A stretch of 40,979 bases of DNA from Acidimicrobiia bacterium (GTDB lineage Bacteria; Actinomycetota; Acidimicrobiia; UBA2766): the NCBI GenBank assembly GCA_019695375.1, contig JAIBAC010000008.1, positions 1 to 40,979 of the forward strand. The letters are read 5' to 3'. The translations under genes and the position numbers were made by a program. The notes under the pieces were generated by a model that searched no databases, was not told where the DNA came from, and worked only from the letters and a program-made list of their open reading frames with translations. Within the stretch, counting starts at the first letter, position 1, and the number at the start of each line of letters is the position of its first letter. Positions 1 to 7,373 of the stretch are shown here, piece by piece.

Positions 1-303
1 CCGCTGGCATCGGTGGCACGCCGCGCCGTGCGCCGCGTGCCGGCCGGCCTCGTCCACCATGACCGCTCCGGCAGCGACGCCCCGATCGCATGGGGTCCTC
101 GCGCCCGCCGCGCGGCTGCTCCGGGGCTCGGCCTCACCCTCCGCGTCCCAGGCGGCGCGACGGTGATGCAGCGTGTGGGCACGGCGCTGATCGAGGCGCG
201 TTACGCGTCTGCGGCGGCGTACGGCGCATCCGGCCCCGGCGGCCCTGTTGACGGCACCGGGGTGCACCACAGCCGCCATCCCGCCGCCGCGGCACGTCAC
301 TGA
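1..303 (+). CDS. possible 3' end of an unknown gene (partial, runs off the left edge)
   Basis: An open frame enters at the left edge and ends at a TGA at 301-303. Its third codon positions are mostly G or C, as in the real genes here, but the peptide is rich in Ala, Gly, Pro and Arg and I recognise no domain. The minus strand is also open over most of the stretch in a frame that gives an Arg-rich product. It would be convergent with the acetyltransferase gene and overlap its stop by 7 bases. Equally, the stretch may be non-coding. I see no promoter, RNA gene or repeat in it. Confidence 0.25.
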   Translation, partial: PLASVARRAVRRVPAGLVHHDRSGSDAPIAWGPRARRAAAPGLGLTLRVPGGATVMQRVGTALIEARYASAAAYGASGPGGPVDGTGVHHSRHPAAAARH

Positions 304-899
304 TCGCGGGGGGCGCGCCAGAGGAACCACATGTGCGGCCCACCCTTGGGGACGTCGGCCTCCGACCTCACGGCGAAGCCGTGGCGCGCGTAGAACGCCA
401 CGTTGGCCTCGGTCTCGGTCTCCAGATAGGCGGGGGTCGCCTCGCGGTCGCAGCGCTCGAGGACGTCGGCGAGGAGAGCCGACCCGATCCCGCGTCCCTG
501 GGCGCTCGGATCGGTGCCGAGGGTGGCCAGGTACCAGTGAGGCTCGTCGGGGTGGTGGGCTTCGGCCGTCGCCCCGAGCGCCATGATCCGCTCTCCCGCA
601 CCGATGAAGAGCGGTGCCATCACCAGGGCGAGGCCGAGCTGGCCGAGCTTCGTCTCGCGCCAGGAGCCGGGCGCGCGCCAGATGGCAGCGCCGGTGCGCT
701 CCGCGTCTGTGCGGACCGTGTCGCCGCGCCGCATCGAGTGGCGGAGGAAGCGGCGGAACATGAGCGGCAGCCTCCTGCGGCGCGTCGACTCGTCGGGGAA
801 CATCCAGGTCCAGATCGGGTCGTCGTCGAAGGCGCGTGCGTACATTGCACCGAGCCGTTGCCGGTCCTCACCGAGCACGGGAACGACATGATGGGTCAT
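297..899 (-). CDS. GNAT family N-acetyltransferase
   Basis: A 200-residue protein with the GNAT fold. The acetyl-CoA pyrophosphate loop is visible as QGRGIG at residues 134-139, within a beta-strand/loop/helix pattern (YLATLGTDP then GSALLADVLERC), and the C-terminal part has the usual FYARHGF element. The family transfers an acetyl group from acetyl-CoA to an amine; the substrate cannot be told from sequence. The N-terminal half (residues 20-100, with YARAFDDDPIW) matches the group of actinobacterial GNATs that begin with an aromatic acidic stretch. The gene starts at ATG 899, 46 bases downstream of the short acyl-CoA dehydrogenase gene on the same strand, so it could be read with it, though nothing ties it to lipid breakdown. 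Family call is firm; function is open. Confidence 0.85.
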   Translation of the reverse strand: MTHHVVPVLGEDRQRLGAMYARAFDDDPIWTWMFPDESTRRRRLPLMFRRFLRHSMRRGDTVRTDAERTGAAIWRAPGSWRETKLGQLGLALVMAPLFIGAGERIMALGATAEAHHPDEPHWYLATLGTDPSAQGRGIGSALLADVLERCDREATPAYLETETEANVAFYARHGFAVRSEADVPKGGPHMWFLWRAPRDQ

Positions 900-945
900 C
901 GCGGCACTGCCACGATCCCAGACACAGCGCCGCCCTCCGCCGCGT

Positions 946-1935
946 TCAAGCGTCGACCACCGCGGCTGCGACGCGGTCGCGGTGGCTGCGGGCGTCGCCC
1001 CACGAGCGGGCCAGGCACCAGGCTCGCTTCATGAACAGGTGCAGGTCGCACTCGTAGCTGTAGCCGATGGCTCCATGGCACTGGAGGGCGTGGCGCGCGG
1101 CGAGCTCCGCCGCGTCGGACGCCTGCGACTTCGCCATCGACACGTGCACGGCCGAATCAGGGTCGCCGGCGTCGAGCGACCACGCCGCCCGGTACACGAG
1201 GGGGCGTGCGAACTCGATGGCGACCGCGACGTCGGCGAGCTTGTGCTTGAGCGCCTGCTGGGCACCGACGGGCTTGCCGAACTGGTGGCGCACCGACACG
1301 TACTCGACGGTCGTGGCCAGCATCCGCTCGGCCAGGCCGATGAGCTGGGCCGCCGCTGCCAGCGCACCGCGATCGCGGGCGGCGGCGACGGCATCGCGGG
1401 CCTGCGGCCCGGTCGCGACGACGGTGCCTGCGCCGGCGGCCATCTCGACGGCGAAGAGCCGCCGGCTGCGGTCGACGGAGACCTCCGCCGTGAGCCGCGC
1501 CGTGGATGGGTCGACCATGCGAAGGGCGTCACCGTCGAGGACCACGAGGCACTCGGCCGTGTCCGCGTAGAGGCTCGCACCGGAGTCGAGAAGGGTCGCG
1601 ATCGATGCCGGCGGCGCCGGTACGTCACACCCGAGGGCGTGCAGCAGGGGCGCGCCCACCACAGCCGTCTCGACCACGGGTTCCGGCAGCGCCACGCGGC
1701 CCGTCTCCTCGAGCACGAGAACCCAGTCGAGCGCGCCGAGCCCGAGCCCGCCTGCGTCGACGGGTAGAGCCATCGAGACGACGCCCATGTCGGCGAGCGC
1801 TCCCCAGGCTGCATCGGAGCGGCCCGTCGAGTTGGACCACGCCGTGCGGACGGTCTCGGGTGGGCACGTGTCGGCGAGCAGGCCGCGCACGGCGTCCCGC
1901 AGGTCGATCTGGTCGTCGTCGAAGGCGAAGCGCAT
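946..1935 (-). CDS. acyl-CoA dehydrogenase, short FadE32/FadE33-type subunit
   Basis: A 329-residue acyl-CoA dehydrogenase-like protein, shorter than the usual 380 residues. The N-terminal helical domain (FAFDDDQIDLRDAVRGLL), a reduced middle beta domain and the C-terminal helical domain (EYVSVRHQFGKPVGAQQALKHKLADV, then HALQCHGAIGYSYECDLHLFMKRA) are present. In Mycobacterium such short subunits (FadE27, FadE28, FadE32, FadE33) pair with a longer partner as alpha2beta2 heterotetramers in side-chain and ring degradation of cholesterol. Here the longer partner lies 22 bases upstream and an AGGAG ribosome site precedes ATG 1935, so a heterotetramer is likely. FadE32 has been linked to the chain left after ring C is opened; that this protein does the same is inference from its neighbours. 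It is the distal gene of the unit that starts behind the palindrome at 3156-3172. Confidence 0.85.
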   Translation of the reverse strand: MRFAFDDDQIDLRDAVRGLLADTCPPETVRTAWSNSTGRSDAAWGALADMGVVSMALPVDAGGLGLGALDWVLVLEETGRVALPEPVVETAVVGAPLLHALGCDVPAPPASIATLLDSGASLYADTAECLVVLDGDALRMVDPSTARLTAEVSVDRSRRLFAVEMAAGAGTVVATGPQARDAVAAARDRGALAAAAQLIGLAERMLATTVEYVSVRHQFGKPVGAQQALKHKLADVAVAIEFARPLVYRAAWSLDAGDPDSAVHVSMAKSQASDAAELAARHALQCHGAIGYSYECDLHLFMKRAWCLARSWGDARSHRDRVAAAVVDA

Positions 1936-1957
1936 GGTTGGGCTCCTGCGATTGGCG

Positions 1958-3124
1958 CTACTTGCGCGGCAGTCCGAGGACGCGCTCGGCGGCGATGTTC
2001 CGCTGGATCTCGTTGGTGCCTGCGTAGATGGGGCCGGAGAGGGCGAACTGGTAGCCCTTCATCCAGAGGCCGGCGTCGGTCGCGCCCTCCGCCCCCTCGT
2101 CGAGCTCTGCGCCGGAGCCGAGCAGGTCCAGCGCCGTTCGGTGCATGTCGACGTCGAGCTCGGACCAGAAGATCTTGTTGAGACTCGACTCCGCCCCTGG
2201 CTGGTGGCCGTCGACCATGCGGGTGACGGTCGCGAAGGTGTACCAGCGATACGCCTCGGCCTGGATCCACGCGCGGGCCACCGCGTCGCGCAGGTCCGGC
2301 GCGGCCTCCTCACGGCATCGGCGGTGCAGGTCGACGAGGCGGTGGGCGGTGGCCATGAAACGACCAGGGCTGCGCAGGGTGAGGCCGCGCTCGGAGCCGG
2401 TGGTCGACATCGCCACGCTCCATCCCTGGTTCACCCCGCCGAGCACGTCGGCGTCGGGGACGAACGCCCCGTCGAAGAAGACCTCGGCGAAACCCTCGTC
2501 GCCGTCGAGGCGGTCGACGCCGCGGACCGTGACACCCTCGGCGTCGAGGTCGACGAGCAGATAGGTCATCCCCCGGTGGCGTTCGGCATCGGGGTCTGTG
2601 CGGAAGAGGCCGAAGAGCTTGTCGCAGAAGGCGCCGCGGGTCGTCCAGGTCTTCTGGCCGTAGATGCGCCAGCCCCCGGCATCGTCGTCGCGCTCGGCCC
2701 GCGACTTGATGGCGGCGAGGTCACTGCCGGCGTCGGGCTCCGACCAGCCCTGGCACCAGAGCTCCTCGGCGGCGGCCATGCGCGGCAGGATGCGGTCCTG
2801 CTGCTCGGCGGTGCCGAACTCGAACACCGTCGGCGCGAGCAGGAAGATGCCGTTCTGGGTCACCCGGTTCGGGGCACCGGCGAGCCAGTACTCCTCCTCG
2901 AAGATGAGCCATTCCATGAGGGTCGCCTCACGCCCGCCGTACTCGCGAGGCCATGACACGACCGACCAGCGGGCGTCGAAGAGCTTGCGCTCCCACTCGA
3001 GGTGCAGTGCGAAGCCGTCGGCGGTGTCACCCGAGGGGAGCGGCTCGCTCGGCGCGTTCTCGGACAGCCACGTGCGCACCTCGTCGCGGAAGGCCTGCTC
3101 GTCGGGTGTGAAGGTGAGGTCCAT
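1958..3124 (-). CDS. acyl-CoA dehydrogenase, FadE31-type long subunit
   Basis: A 388-residue acyl-CoA dehydrogenase. It begins MDLTFTPDEQAFRDEVRTWL, carries the FAD/substrate segment WCQGWSEPDAGSDLAAIKSRAERD and QKTWTTRGAFCDKLF, and ends with IYAGTNEIQRNIAAERVLGLPRK. In single-gene dehydrogenases the last motif reads YEG with the catalytic Glu; here it is YAG, a state I know from steroid-type dehydrogenases that place the base elsewhere. With the short downstream subunit it resembles the FadE31-FadE32 pair of the KstR2 regulon, thought to oxidise the acyl-CoA left after C-ring opening. FadE26- or FadE29-type identity cannot be excluded without alignment. ATG 3124 was chosen because it matches family N termini and leaves the upstream operator free; an earlier in-frame start would read through the operator. 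Confidence 0.88.
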   Translation of the reverse strand: MDLTFTPDEQAFRDEVRTWLSENAPSEPLPSGDTADGFALHLEWERKLFDARWSVVSWPREYGGREATLMEWLIFEEEYWLAGAPNRVTQNGIFLLAPTVFEFGTAEQQDRILPRMAAAEELWCQGWSEPDAGSDLAAIKSRAERDDDAGGWRIYGQKTWTTRGAFCDKLFGLFRTDPDAERHRGMTYLLVDLDAEGVTVRGVDRLDGDEGFAEVFFDGAFVPDADVLGGVNQGWSVAMSTTGSERGLTLRSPGRFMATAHRLVDLHRRCREEAAPDLRDAVARAWIQAEAYRWYTFATVTRMVDGHQPGAESSLNKIFWSELDVDMHRTALDLLGSGAELDEGAEGATDAGLWMKGYQFALSGPIYAGTNEIQRNIAAERVLGLPRK

Positions 3125-3155
3125 GCGCGGCCGCCTGCTCGGTCTCGCTCGCGGA

Positions 3156-3172
3156 TCTGACGGTCCGTCAGA
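3156..3172. promoter_or_regulatory. palindromic operator TCTGACG-N3-CGTCAGA (site 1)
   Basis: A perfect 17-base palindrome, TCTGACGGTCCGTCAGA, centred 40 bases upstream of the FadE31-type start. A -10-like hexamer (GATACT on the minus strand, 3177-3172) touches its outer edge, so a bound protein would block transcription. The same half-sites with the same 3-base spacer recur in front of echA20. The architecture suits a TetR-family repressor; the regulator is not in the window. Confidence 0.75.
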
Positions 3173-3233
3173 GTATCCCTGTTTCGGGCGCGCCGACCCC
3201 AGCCGGGGCCGCGTTCGCAGCGGTGGAAAGGCG

Positions 3234-3809
3234 CTAGACCGCCGCCGCGGTGAGGGCGCGGCAGTAGCCAACGCGGCCTTCGATGTCGGCGATCTGCGCC
3301 GGATAGGACACCGGCAGCTGCGTCGCGTGGTAGAAGCCCTCGCCCTGCACCGACACCGTGACGAAGCCCTGGGTCTTGCGCTCCTTGATGAGCAGGAACA
3401 GGAGCCCGAGAAGACAGAAGACGGCGAACACGACGCAGAGCACGATCGCGTAGGTCGGGATCGAATCGGTGGTCACGGTGTTGTTCTGGACCATCCACAC
3501 GAGACCGCGCAGGGGGCGGCGGCCCACCGGCGTGATCACGTTCGTGGGAGTCACGGCGATGTCGCCGATCGTCACGAGGACCTGGTCCGGCTGGTTCGGG
3601 TACGCGGGGGGCGGCGCCGCGCCGTATGTGGGGCCGGGCGCACCGTAGACAGGCTGGGGCGCGCCGTAGGTCGGCGGCTGCGGTGCGCCGTATGCCGGTT
3701 GGGACTGCACGGGCGGCTGCGGTGCGGTGGGAGCGGTGCCGGCGGCCCGCTCCACGTCGCGCATGACCTGCGGCAGTTCGTCTGGGTCCCCGTCACCGTT
3801 CACGGACAT
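3234..3809 (-). CDS. Pro/Tyr-rich single-span membrane protein
   Basis: A 191-residue protein of unknown function. Residues 20-75 form a low-complexity segment of repeated APQP/YGAP units, followed by a conserved-looking stretch (VLVTIGDIAVTPTNVITPVG), one long hydrophobic segment (IVLCVVFAVFCLLGLLFLLI, with KERK behind it) and a C-terminal domain with FVTVSVQGEGFYHATQLPV. The layout suggests one membrane span with the proline-rich arm and the C-terminal domain on opposite sides, unless the region before the span (GLVWMVQNN) also enters the membrane. GGGAGGA precedes ATG 3809, 22 bases after the ipdC stop, so it is probably the last gene of the echA20-ipdABC operon. A second protein with a similar proline/tyrosine arm lies at 36282-37121. 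Confidence 0.75.
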   Translation of the reverse strand: MSVNGDGDPDELPQVMRDVERAAGTAPTAPQPPVQSQPAYGAPQPPTYGAPQPVYGAPGPTYGAAPPPAYPNQPDQVLVTIGDIAVTPTNVITPVGRRPLRGLVWMVQNNTVTTDSIPTYAIVLCVVFAVFCLLGLLFLLIKERKTQGFVTVSVQGEGFYHATQLPVSYPAQIADIEGRVGYCRALTAAAV

Positions 3810-3832
3810 CCTCGGTCCTCCCGGCCACGAGC

Positions 3833-4921
3833 CTACGTCGCCACTTCGCCGAGGCCGCACATGCGCCCCAGAGTGGCGTTCGCGTCGGCGATCAGCCGCT
3901 GTACGAGGTCGTCGACGGCGGGGAGCTCCTCGATGACTCCCACGACCTGGCCTGTTGGCATGATGCCCACCTCGGGGTTGCCGTCGACCATGGCCGCCTT
4001 GGTCAGCATCGGCGCGTTGGCGGCGAGGGCGGTCTGCGCCCACGTCAGCTCCTGGTCACGGTGCATCTGCATCCCCGAGCGGATCAGGGCCGGCAGTGAC
4101 GTCCCGGTCTGGCGCCTGAAACGCAGGGCGTTCACGGCGGCCTTCGGGAACCGCGTGAGCACGGACGCCTTCTCCAGGGTCTCGACGAGGGCGGTGCGGA
4201 TCACGCGCTGGGGGTAGCCGTCGATGGCATTTGTCACGACGGTTCCGTCGACACCGGTGCCGAGGTAGACGTCCTTGATCGCGTCCGGCACCCGCGACTC
4301 GCGTGTCAGCAGGAAGCGGGTGCCCATCGCGACGCCGTCGGCTCCGTACGCGAGAGCGGCGACGAGTCCGCGCCCGTCGAAGAAGCCCCCCGCCGCGATC
4401 ACGGGGATGTCGACTGCTGCCGTGACCTGGGGCAGGAGCAGAGTCGTGGGCACGCTGCCGGTGTGGCCGCCGCCCTCACCGCCCTGGCAGATGACGGCGT
4501 CGACCCCCCATTCGGCGACCTTCTCGGCGTGTCGGCGTGCACCGATGGAGCACACGACGGCGACGCCGCCGTCCTTGAGCCGCTCGACGAGGTCCTTCGT
4601 GGGTGCCTGCGCGAAGCTCGCGACACGGACGCCCTCGCGCACTATCAGATCGACGCGCTCAACCGAGTCGGGCTGTGCCGCGAGGAGGTTGACACCGAAC
4701 GGCGCCTCGGTGCGTCTGCGGACGTCGGCGATCGCCTCGCGCAGTTCTGCGAGCGACATCGTCGCCGACGCCAGGATGCCAAGCGCACCAGCCTCGGCGG
4801 TGGCTGCCGTCAGGCGCGCACCGCTGACCCATCCCATCCCCGTCTGCACGACGGGATAGCGCACCCCCGCCAGCTCGCAGAGCCGCGTCGTGAGCGCCGG
4901 GTGCAGGTCGGTCGCGGTCAC
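3833..4921 (-). CDS. ipdC: IpdC, nitronate monooxygenase-fold flavoprotein of steroid ring degradation
   Basis: A 362-residue FMN protein of the nitronate monooxygenase/2-nitropropane dioxygenase family. Visible are the FMN-barrel signatures QTGMGWVSGA (26-35), QGGEGGGHTG (146-155), AAGGF (176-180) and GADGVAMGTRF (193-203). In Mycobacterium IpdC (Rv3553) acts with IpdF on the hydroxylated indane propionyl-CoA intermediate before the rings open. The call rests on family plus position: it follows ipdA and ipdB in the order known from the KstR2 regulon (echA20, ipdA, ipdB, ipdC). The GTG start at 4921 overlaps the ipdB stop in a GTGA sequence. True nitronate oxidation is the alternative, unlikely in this operon. 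Confidence 0.9.
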   Translation of the reverse strand: MTATDLHPALTTRLCELAGVRYPVVQTGMGWVSGARLTAATAEAGALGILASATMSLAELREAIADVRRRTEAPFGVNLLAAQPDSVERVDLIVREGVRVASFAQAPTKDLVERLKDGGVAVVCSIGARRHAEKVAEWGVDAVICQGGEGGGHTGSVPTTLLLPQVTAAVDIPVIAAGGFFDGRGLVAALAYGADGVAMGTRFLLTRESRVPDAIKDVYLGTGVDGTVVTNAIDGYPQRVIRTALVETLEKASVLTRFPKAAVNALRFRRQTGTSLPALIRSGMQMHRDQELTWAQTALAANAPMLTKAAMVDGNPEVGIMPTGQVVGVIEELPAVDDLVQRLIADANATLGRMCGLGEVAT

Positions 4922-5700
4922 GCCTGCGGCTCCGGGTCGGGCACCTCGCGGTAGCGCAGTCCACCGGGGTCGATCTCCTCGATCACGTCCATCTCCGCAG
5001 CCGTCGGCGTCCGGGTCACCCCCACCTCCGCGTGCTCGCCGACGTCGAGGTCGAAGCCCGTGGCGGCGACGACGTCGCCGACGGACACGCCCGGGTGCAC
5101 GGACACGAGGCGCATCGTGTGATCAGGCGCGGGGAAGTCGAAGACGCCGAGGTCGGACACGACCGCCCTGATCTCGTGGAAGCGGGCAGCGCCTCCGACG
5201 GCTGCCGCGCGGTCGTATCCGAGGCCGCTCACGAAATCGACGGCCTCCACGAACACACGGTCGGACTGCTTGGGCACCCAGTACGACGTCGTGTGGTTGA
5301 TCGTGTTCCCGGGCGCACCGCGCATGCCGAGCAGCATCGCCTTGGGCCGCTCCCAGTCACCGATGCAGGCGATGTTCTGGTTCCCGCGGCGATCCACCTG
5401 GGTGGCCCCCATGACCACGTGGCGCCGCCCCCACCACAACGTGTCGAACACGGTGCGGAACGGCATCCAGCCTTCGACGACCGTGCCGTTGTCGCCGGGA
5501 GCACCGCCGAGAGGGAGCGTGCCCGCCACGGCGGTCGCGATCCCGTCGGTGAGCACGAGGTCCGGCTCGAACGTCGCGCGGGCGAGGCGGGCACCGATGG
5601 TGGGGATCGTGCCCATCGGCGACGCGAACAGCTCACCGTCGCCACGGAAGCACTCCGCGAGCGCCACGACGCAGACGTCGGCACGTCGTGGCGCCGTCAC
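4918..5700 (-). CDS. ipdB: IpdB, beta subunit of the steroid C-ring-opening CoA hydrolase
   Basis: A 260-residue protein of the CoA-transferase family I beta type. Segments VVEGWMPFRTVFDTLWWGRRHVVMG, QVDRRGNQNI, GAPGNTINHTTSYWVPKQS and VVSDLGVFDFPAPDHTMRLVSVHPGV match what I recall of Rv3552. With IpdA it forms a heteromer that hydrolyses the last ring (ring C) of COCHEA-CoA by a retro-Claisen-type reaction to give MOODA-CoA; despite the fold it does not transfer CoA. The GTG start at 5700 overlaps the ipdA stop by four bases (GTGA), and its own stop overlaps the ipdC start the same way, so the three are translationally coupled. Confidence 0.93.
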   Translation of the reverse strand: MTAPRRADVCVVALAECFRGDGELFASPMGTIPTIGARLARATFEPDLVLTDGIATAVAGTLPLGGAPGDNGTVVEGWMPFRTVFDTLWWGRRHVVMGATQVDRRGNQNIACIGDWERPKAMLLGMRGAPGNTINHTTSYWVPKQSDRVFVEAVDFVSGLGYDRAAAVGGAARFHEIRAVVSDLGVFDFPAPDHTMRLVSVHPGVSVGDVVAATGFDLDVGEHAEVGVTRTPTAAEMDVIEEIDPGGLRYREVPDPEPQA

Positions 5701-6518
5701 CGCGCACCGTCCTGGTCGAGCCAGGCCGCGAGCCAGGCGTCGAACGCATCGGGGTCGCGCGCCGTGGCCGCGTACTCCTTCTGCGCCGCCTCGTCGCGGC
5801 CGTAGTCGGGGGGGCACTCGGTGAAGCCGGCTCCACCGGGCGCCTCGACGACGCCCGTGACGGCCATCCGGTTGATCCGCAGCGTCGGCAGCGGTCCCGC
5901 ATCGAGGAGCGCGGCTGTCGGGACGACGGCCTCGGCCGACATGTAGACCGCGTCGGCGCACTTGCAGAAGAGGTCGTCGAAGTACGGGTCGGCACCGAGG
6001 ATCTGCCCGTTGCCGGCGGCGTCGGCACGGTTCACGTGCACGAAGGCGACGTCGAAGCGCAGGGGCGGAACCGCGACCAGATCCTCGTCGGTGTACGGCG
6101 ACGCGACCGTGCGCAGGCGCGGATCGGAGCGGAAGACGTCGGAGCCGAGGCCCGCCCGTGACGGCAGGAACGGCAGGCGCATCGATCCCGCGGTCAGGCC
6201 CCAGTAGAACATCCCCTCGTCCCACTCGATGGCGGACACCGCAGCATCCTGGCGTGCCTTGCGGAAGTGAGGCTCGAGCGGGATCGAGTCGAGCGTGCAG
6301 AACGGGTAGTGCACGGTCGATGCCTTCTTCGTCGCGCAGAGCAGCCCGAGGTCGGGACCGCCCCAGCTCACGACGGTGAGATCATCGACGTCGGTCCGCA
6401 ACAGCGCGCGGACCAGCTCCATGGGTTTGCGCCGGCTCCCCCAGCCACCGATGCCGACGGTCATGCCGCTGCGCACCGCGGCAGCAGCGTCGCCGGCCGA
6501 AACGGTCTTGTCGGCCAT
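5697..6518 (-). CDS. ipdA: IpdA, alpha subunit of the steroid C-ring-opening CoA hydrolase
   Basis: A 273-residue protein of the CoA-transferase family I alpha type. GIGGWGSRRKPMELVRALL (residues 22-40) is the IpdA hallmark, followed by VVSWGGPDLGLLC and, near the end, VVEAPGGAGFTECPPDYGRDE. Glu101 in WDEGMF lines up by eye with the Glu reported as catalytic in IpdA (Glu105 in Rv3551); this needs an alignment. It works with IpdB on COCHEA-CoA in cytosolic cholesterol-type steroid breakdown. ATG 6518 shares its A with the echA20 stop (TGATG), and the 3' end overlaps ipdB. It is somewhat shorter than the mycobacterial protein, as I remember that one (about 290 residues). Confidence 0.93.
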   Translation of the reverse strand: MADKTVSAGDAAAAVRSGMTVGIGGWGSRRKPMELVRALLRTDVDDLTVVSWGGPDLGLLCATKKASTVHYPFCTLDSIPLEPHFRKARQDAAVSAIEWDEGMFYWGLTAGSMRLPFLPSRAGLGSDVFRSDPRLRTVASPYTDEDLVAVPPLRFDVAFVHVNRADAAGNGQILGADPYFDDLFCKCADAVYMSAEAVVPTAALLDAGPLPTLRINRMAVTGVVEAPGGAGFTECPPDYGRDEAAQKEYAATARDPDAFDAWLAAWLDQDGAR

Positions 6519-7261
6519 CACGAGTCCTTTTCGACGAAGGCGGCGCGGGCCTCGTCGCCAACCCCGGCGAGGTTGAGCTCGAAGGTGAAGCCCTGCTCGT
6601 AGCGGTAGCTGCGGTTCACGTCGACGGGATCGATCCCGTTGAGGCTCGCCTTGGCGGCGCGGATGGCGACGGGGTTCTTCGCCGCGATCGCGGCGGCGAC
6701 GGCACGGGCCTCGTCCACGAGCACCTCGCGGGGGACGACCCTCAGCACCGACCCGTACGCGTGCAGTTCGGCGGCGGTCGCGGTCTCGCACGTGTAGACC
6801 ATGTGGCGCATGCGCTGCTGCGGTACCAGACGTGCGAGGTGGGTGGCGGCACCGAGGGCACCGCGGTCGACTTCGGGCAGACCGAACGTGGCGTCTTCGC
6901 TCGCGATCACGATGTCGGCGTTGCCGACGAGGCCGATCCCGCCACCGAGGCAGTAGCCGTGCACGGCCGCGATGACGGGCACCTCGCACTCGTACACCGC
7001 CTTGAACGCCGCGTAGCAGCCGCGGTTGGCGCCGATCAGGTGGTCGTAGCCCTCGAACGCCTCGATCTCCTTGATGTCGACCCCGGCGTTGAAGCCGCGG
7101 CCGCCGGCGCGGAGGATCACAGCGCTCACCTCAGGGTTGCGGCCGGCGCTCGTGACGGCGTCCGCGACCTCGAACCAGCCCGCGACCGTGAGCGCGTTGA
7201 CGGGCGGGTTGTCCATCACGACCTCTGCGACCCTGCCCGCGAGGCTGGTGGTGATCGGCAT
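6518..7261 (-). CDS. echA20: EchA20, crotonase-fold hydrolase opening steroid ring D
   Basis: A 247-residue enoyl-CoA hydratase/isomerase-family protein. Crotonase oxyanion-hole segments are visible as RGFNAGVDIKE and HGYCLGGGIGLVGNADIVIASEDATFGLPEVDRG, and the C terminus reads RYEQGFTFELNLAGVGDEARAAFVEK, close to what I recall of Rv3550, which is also 247 residues. EchA20 hydrolyses ring D of HIEC-CoA to give COCHEA-CoA, the substrate of IpdAB. It is the first gene of the operon; its ATG at 7261 lies 33 bases from the centre of the palindrome at 7282-7306, and a -10-like TACGAT (7307-7302, minus strand) overlaps that palindrome. Confidence 0.93.
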   Translation of the reverse strand: MPITTSLAGRVAEVVMDNPPVNALTVAGWFEVADAVTSAGRNPEVSAVILRAGGRGFNAGVDIKEIEAFEGYDHLIGANRGCYAAFKAVYECEVPVIAAVHGYCLGGGIGLVGNADIVIASEDATFGLPEVDRGALGAATHLARLVPQQRMRHMVYTCETATAAELHAYGSVLRVVPREVLVDEARAVAAAIAAKNPVAIRAAKASLNGIDPVDVNRSYRYEQGFTFELNLAGVGDEARAAFVEKDS

Positions 7262-7281
7262 CGGCAGTCCGTTCGACGTCG

Positions 7282-7306
7282 ACGATCTGACGGCGCGTCA
7301 GATCGT
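7282..7306. promoter_or_regulatory. palindromic operator TCTGACG-N3-CGTCAGA (site 2)
   Basis: An inverted repeat with perfect 11-base arms (ACGATCTGACG and CGTCAGATCGT) around a 3-base centre. Its core is the same as the site at 3156-3172. It lies between the divergent echA20 and SDR genes, 21 bases from the echA20 start and about 54-68 bases before the SDR promoter and start, so one bound dimer could control both directions. Confidence 0.8.
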
Positions 7307-7359
7307 AGCGAGGACGATGGTGCGCTTCCCACAGCGGCGCCGCGACGCGGTCGAGCCGC

Positions 7360-7365
7360 TACAGT
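7360..7365 (+). promoter_or_regulatory. -10-like hexamer TACAGT for the SDR gene
   Basis: TACAGT fits TANNNT and lies 8 bases before GTG 7374, with no Shine-Dalgarno sequence between. A start point 6-8 bases after it would make a leaderless or nearly leaderless message. Confidence 0.45.
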
Positions 7366-7373
7366 CGCGGCCG

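Noticed and set aside
7317-7373. earlier ATG start for the SDR gene
   Set aside because: Would add 19 basic residues before the normal SDR start and place the TACAGT hexamer inside the gene.
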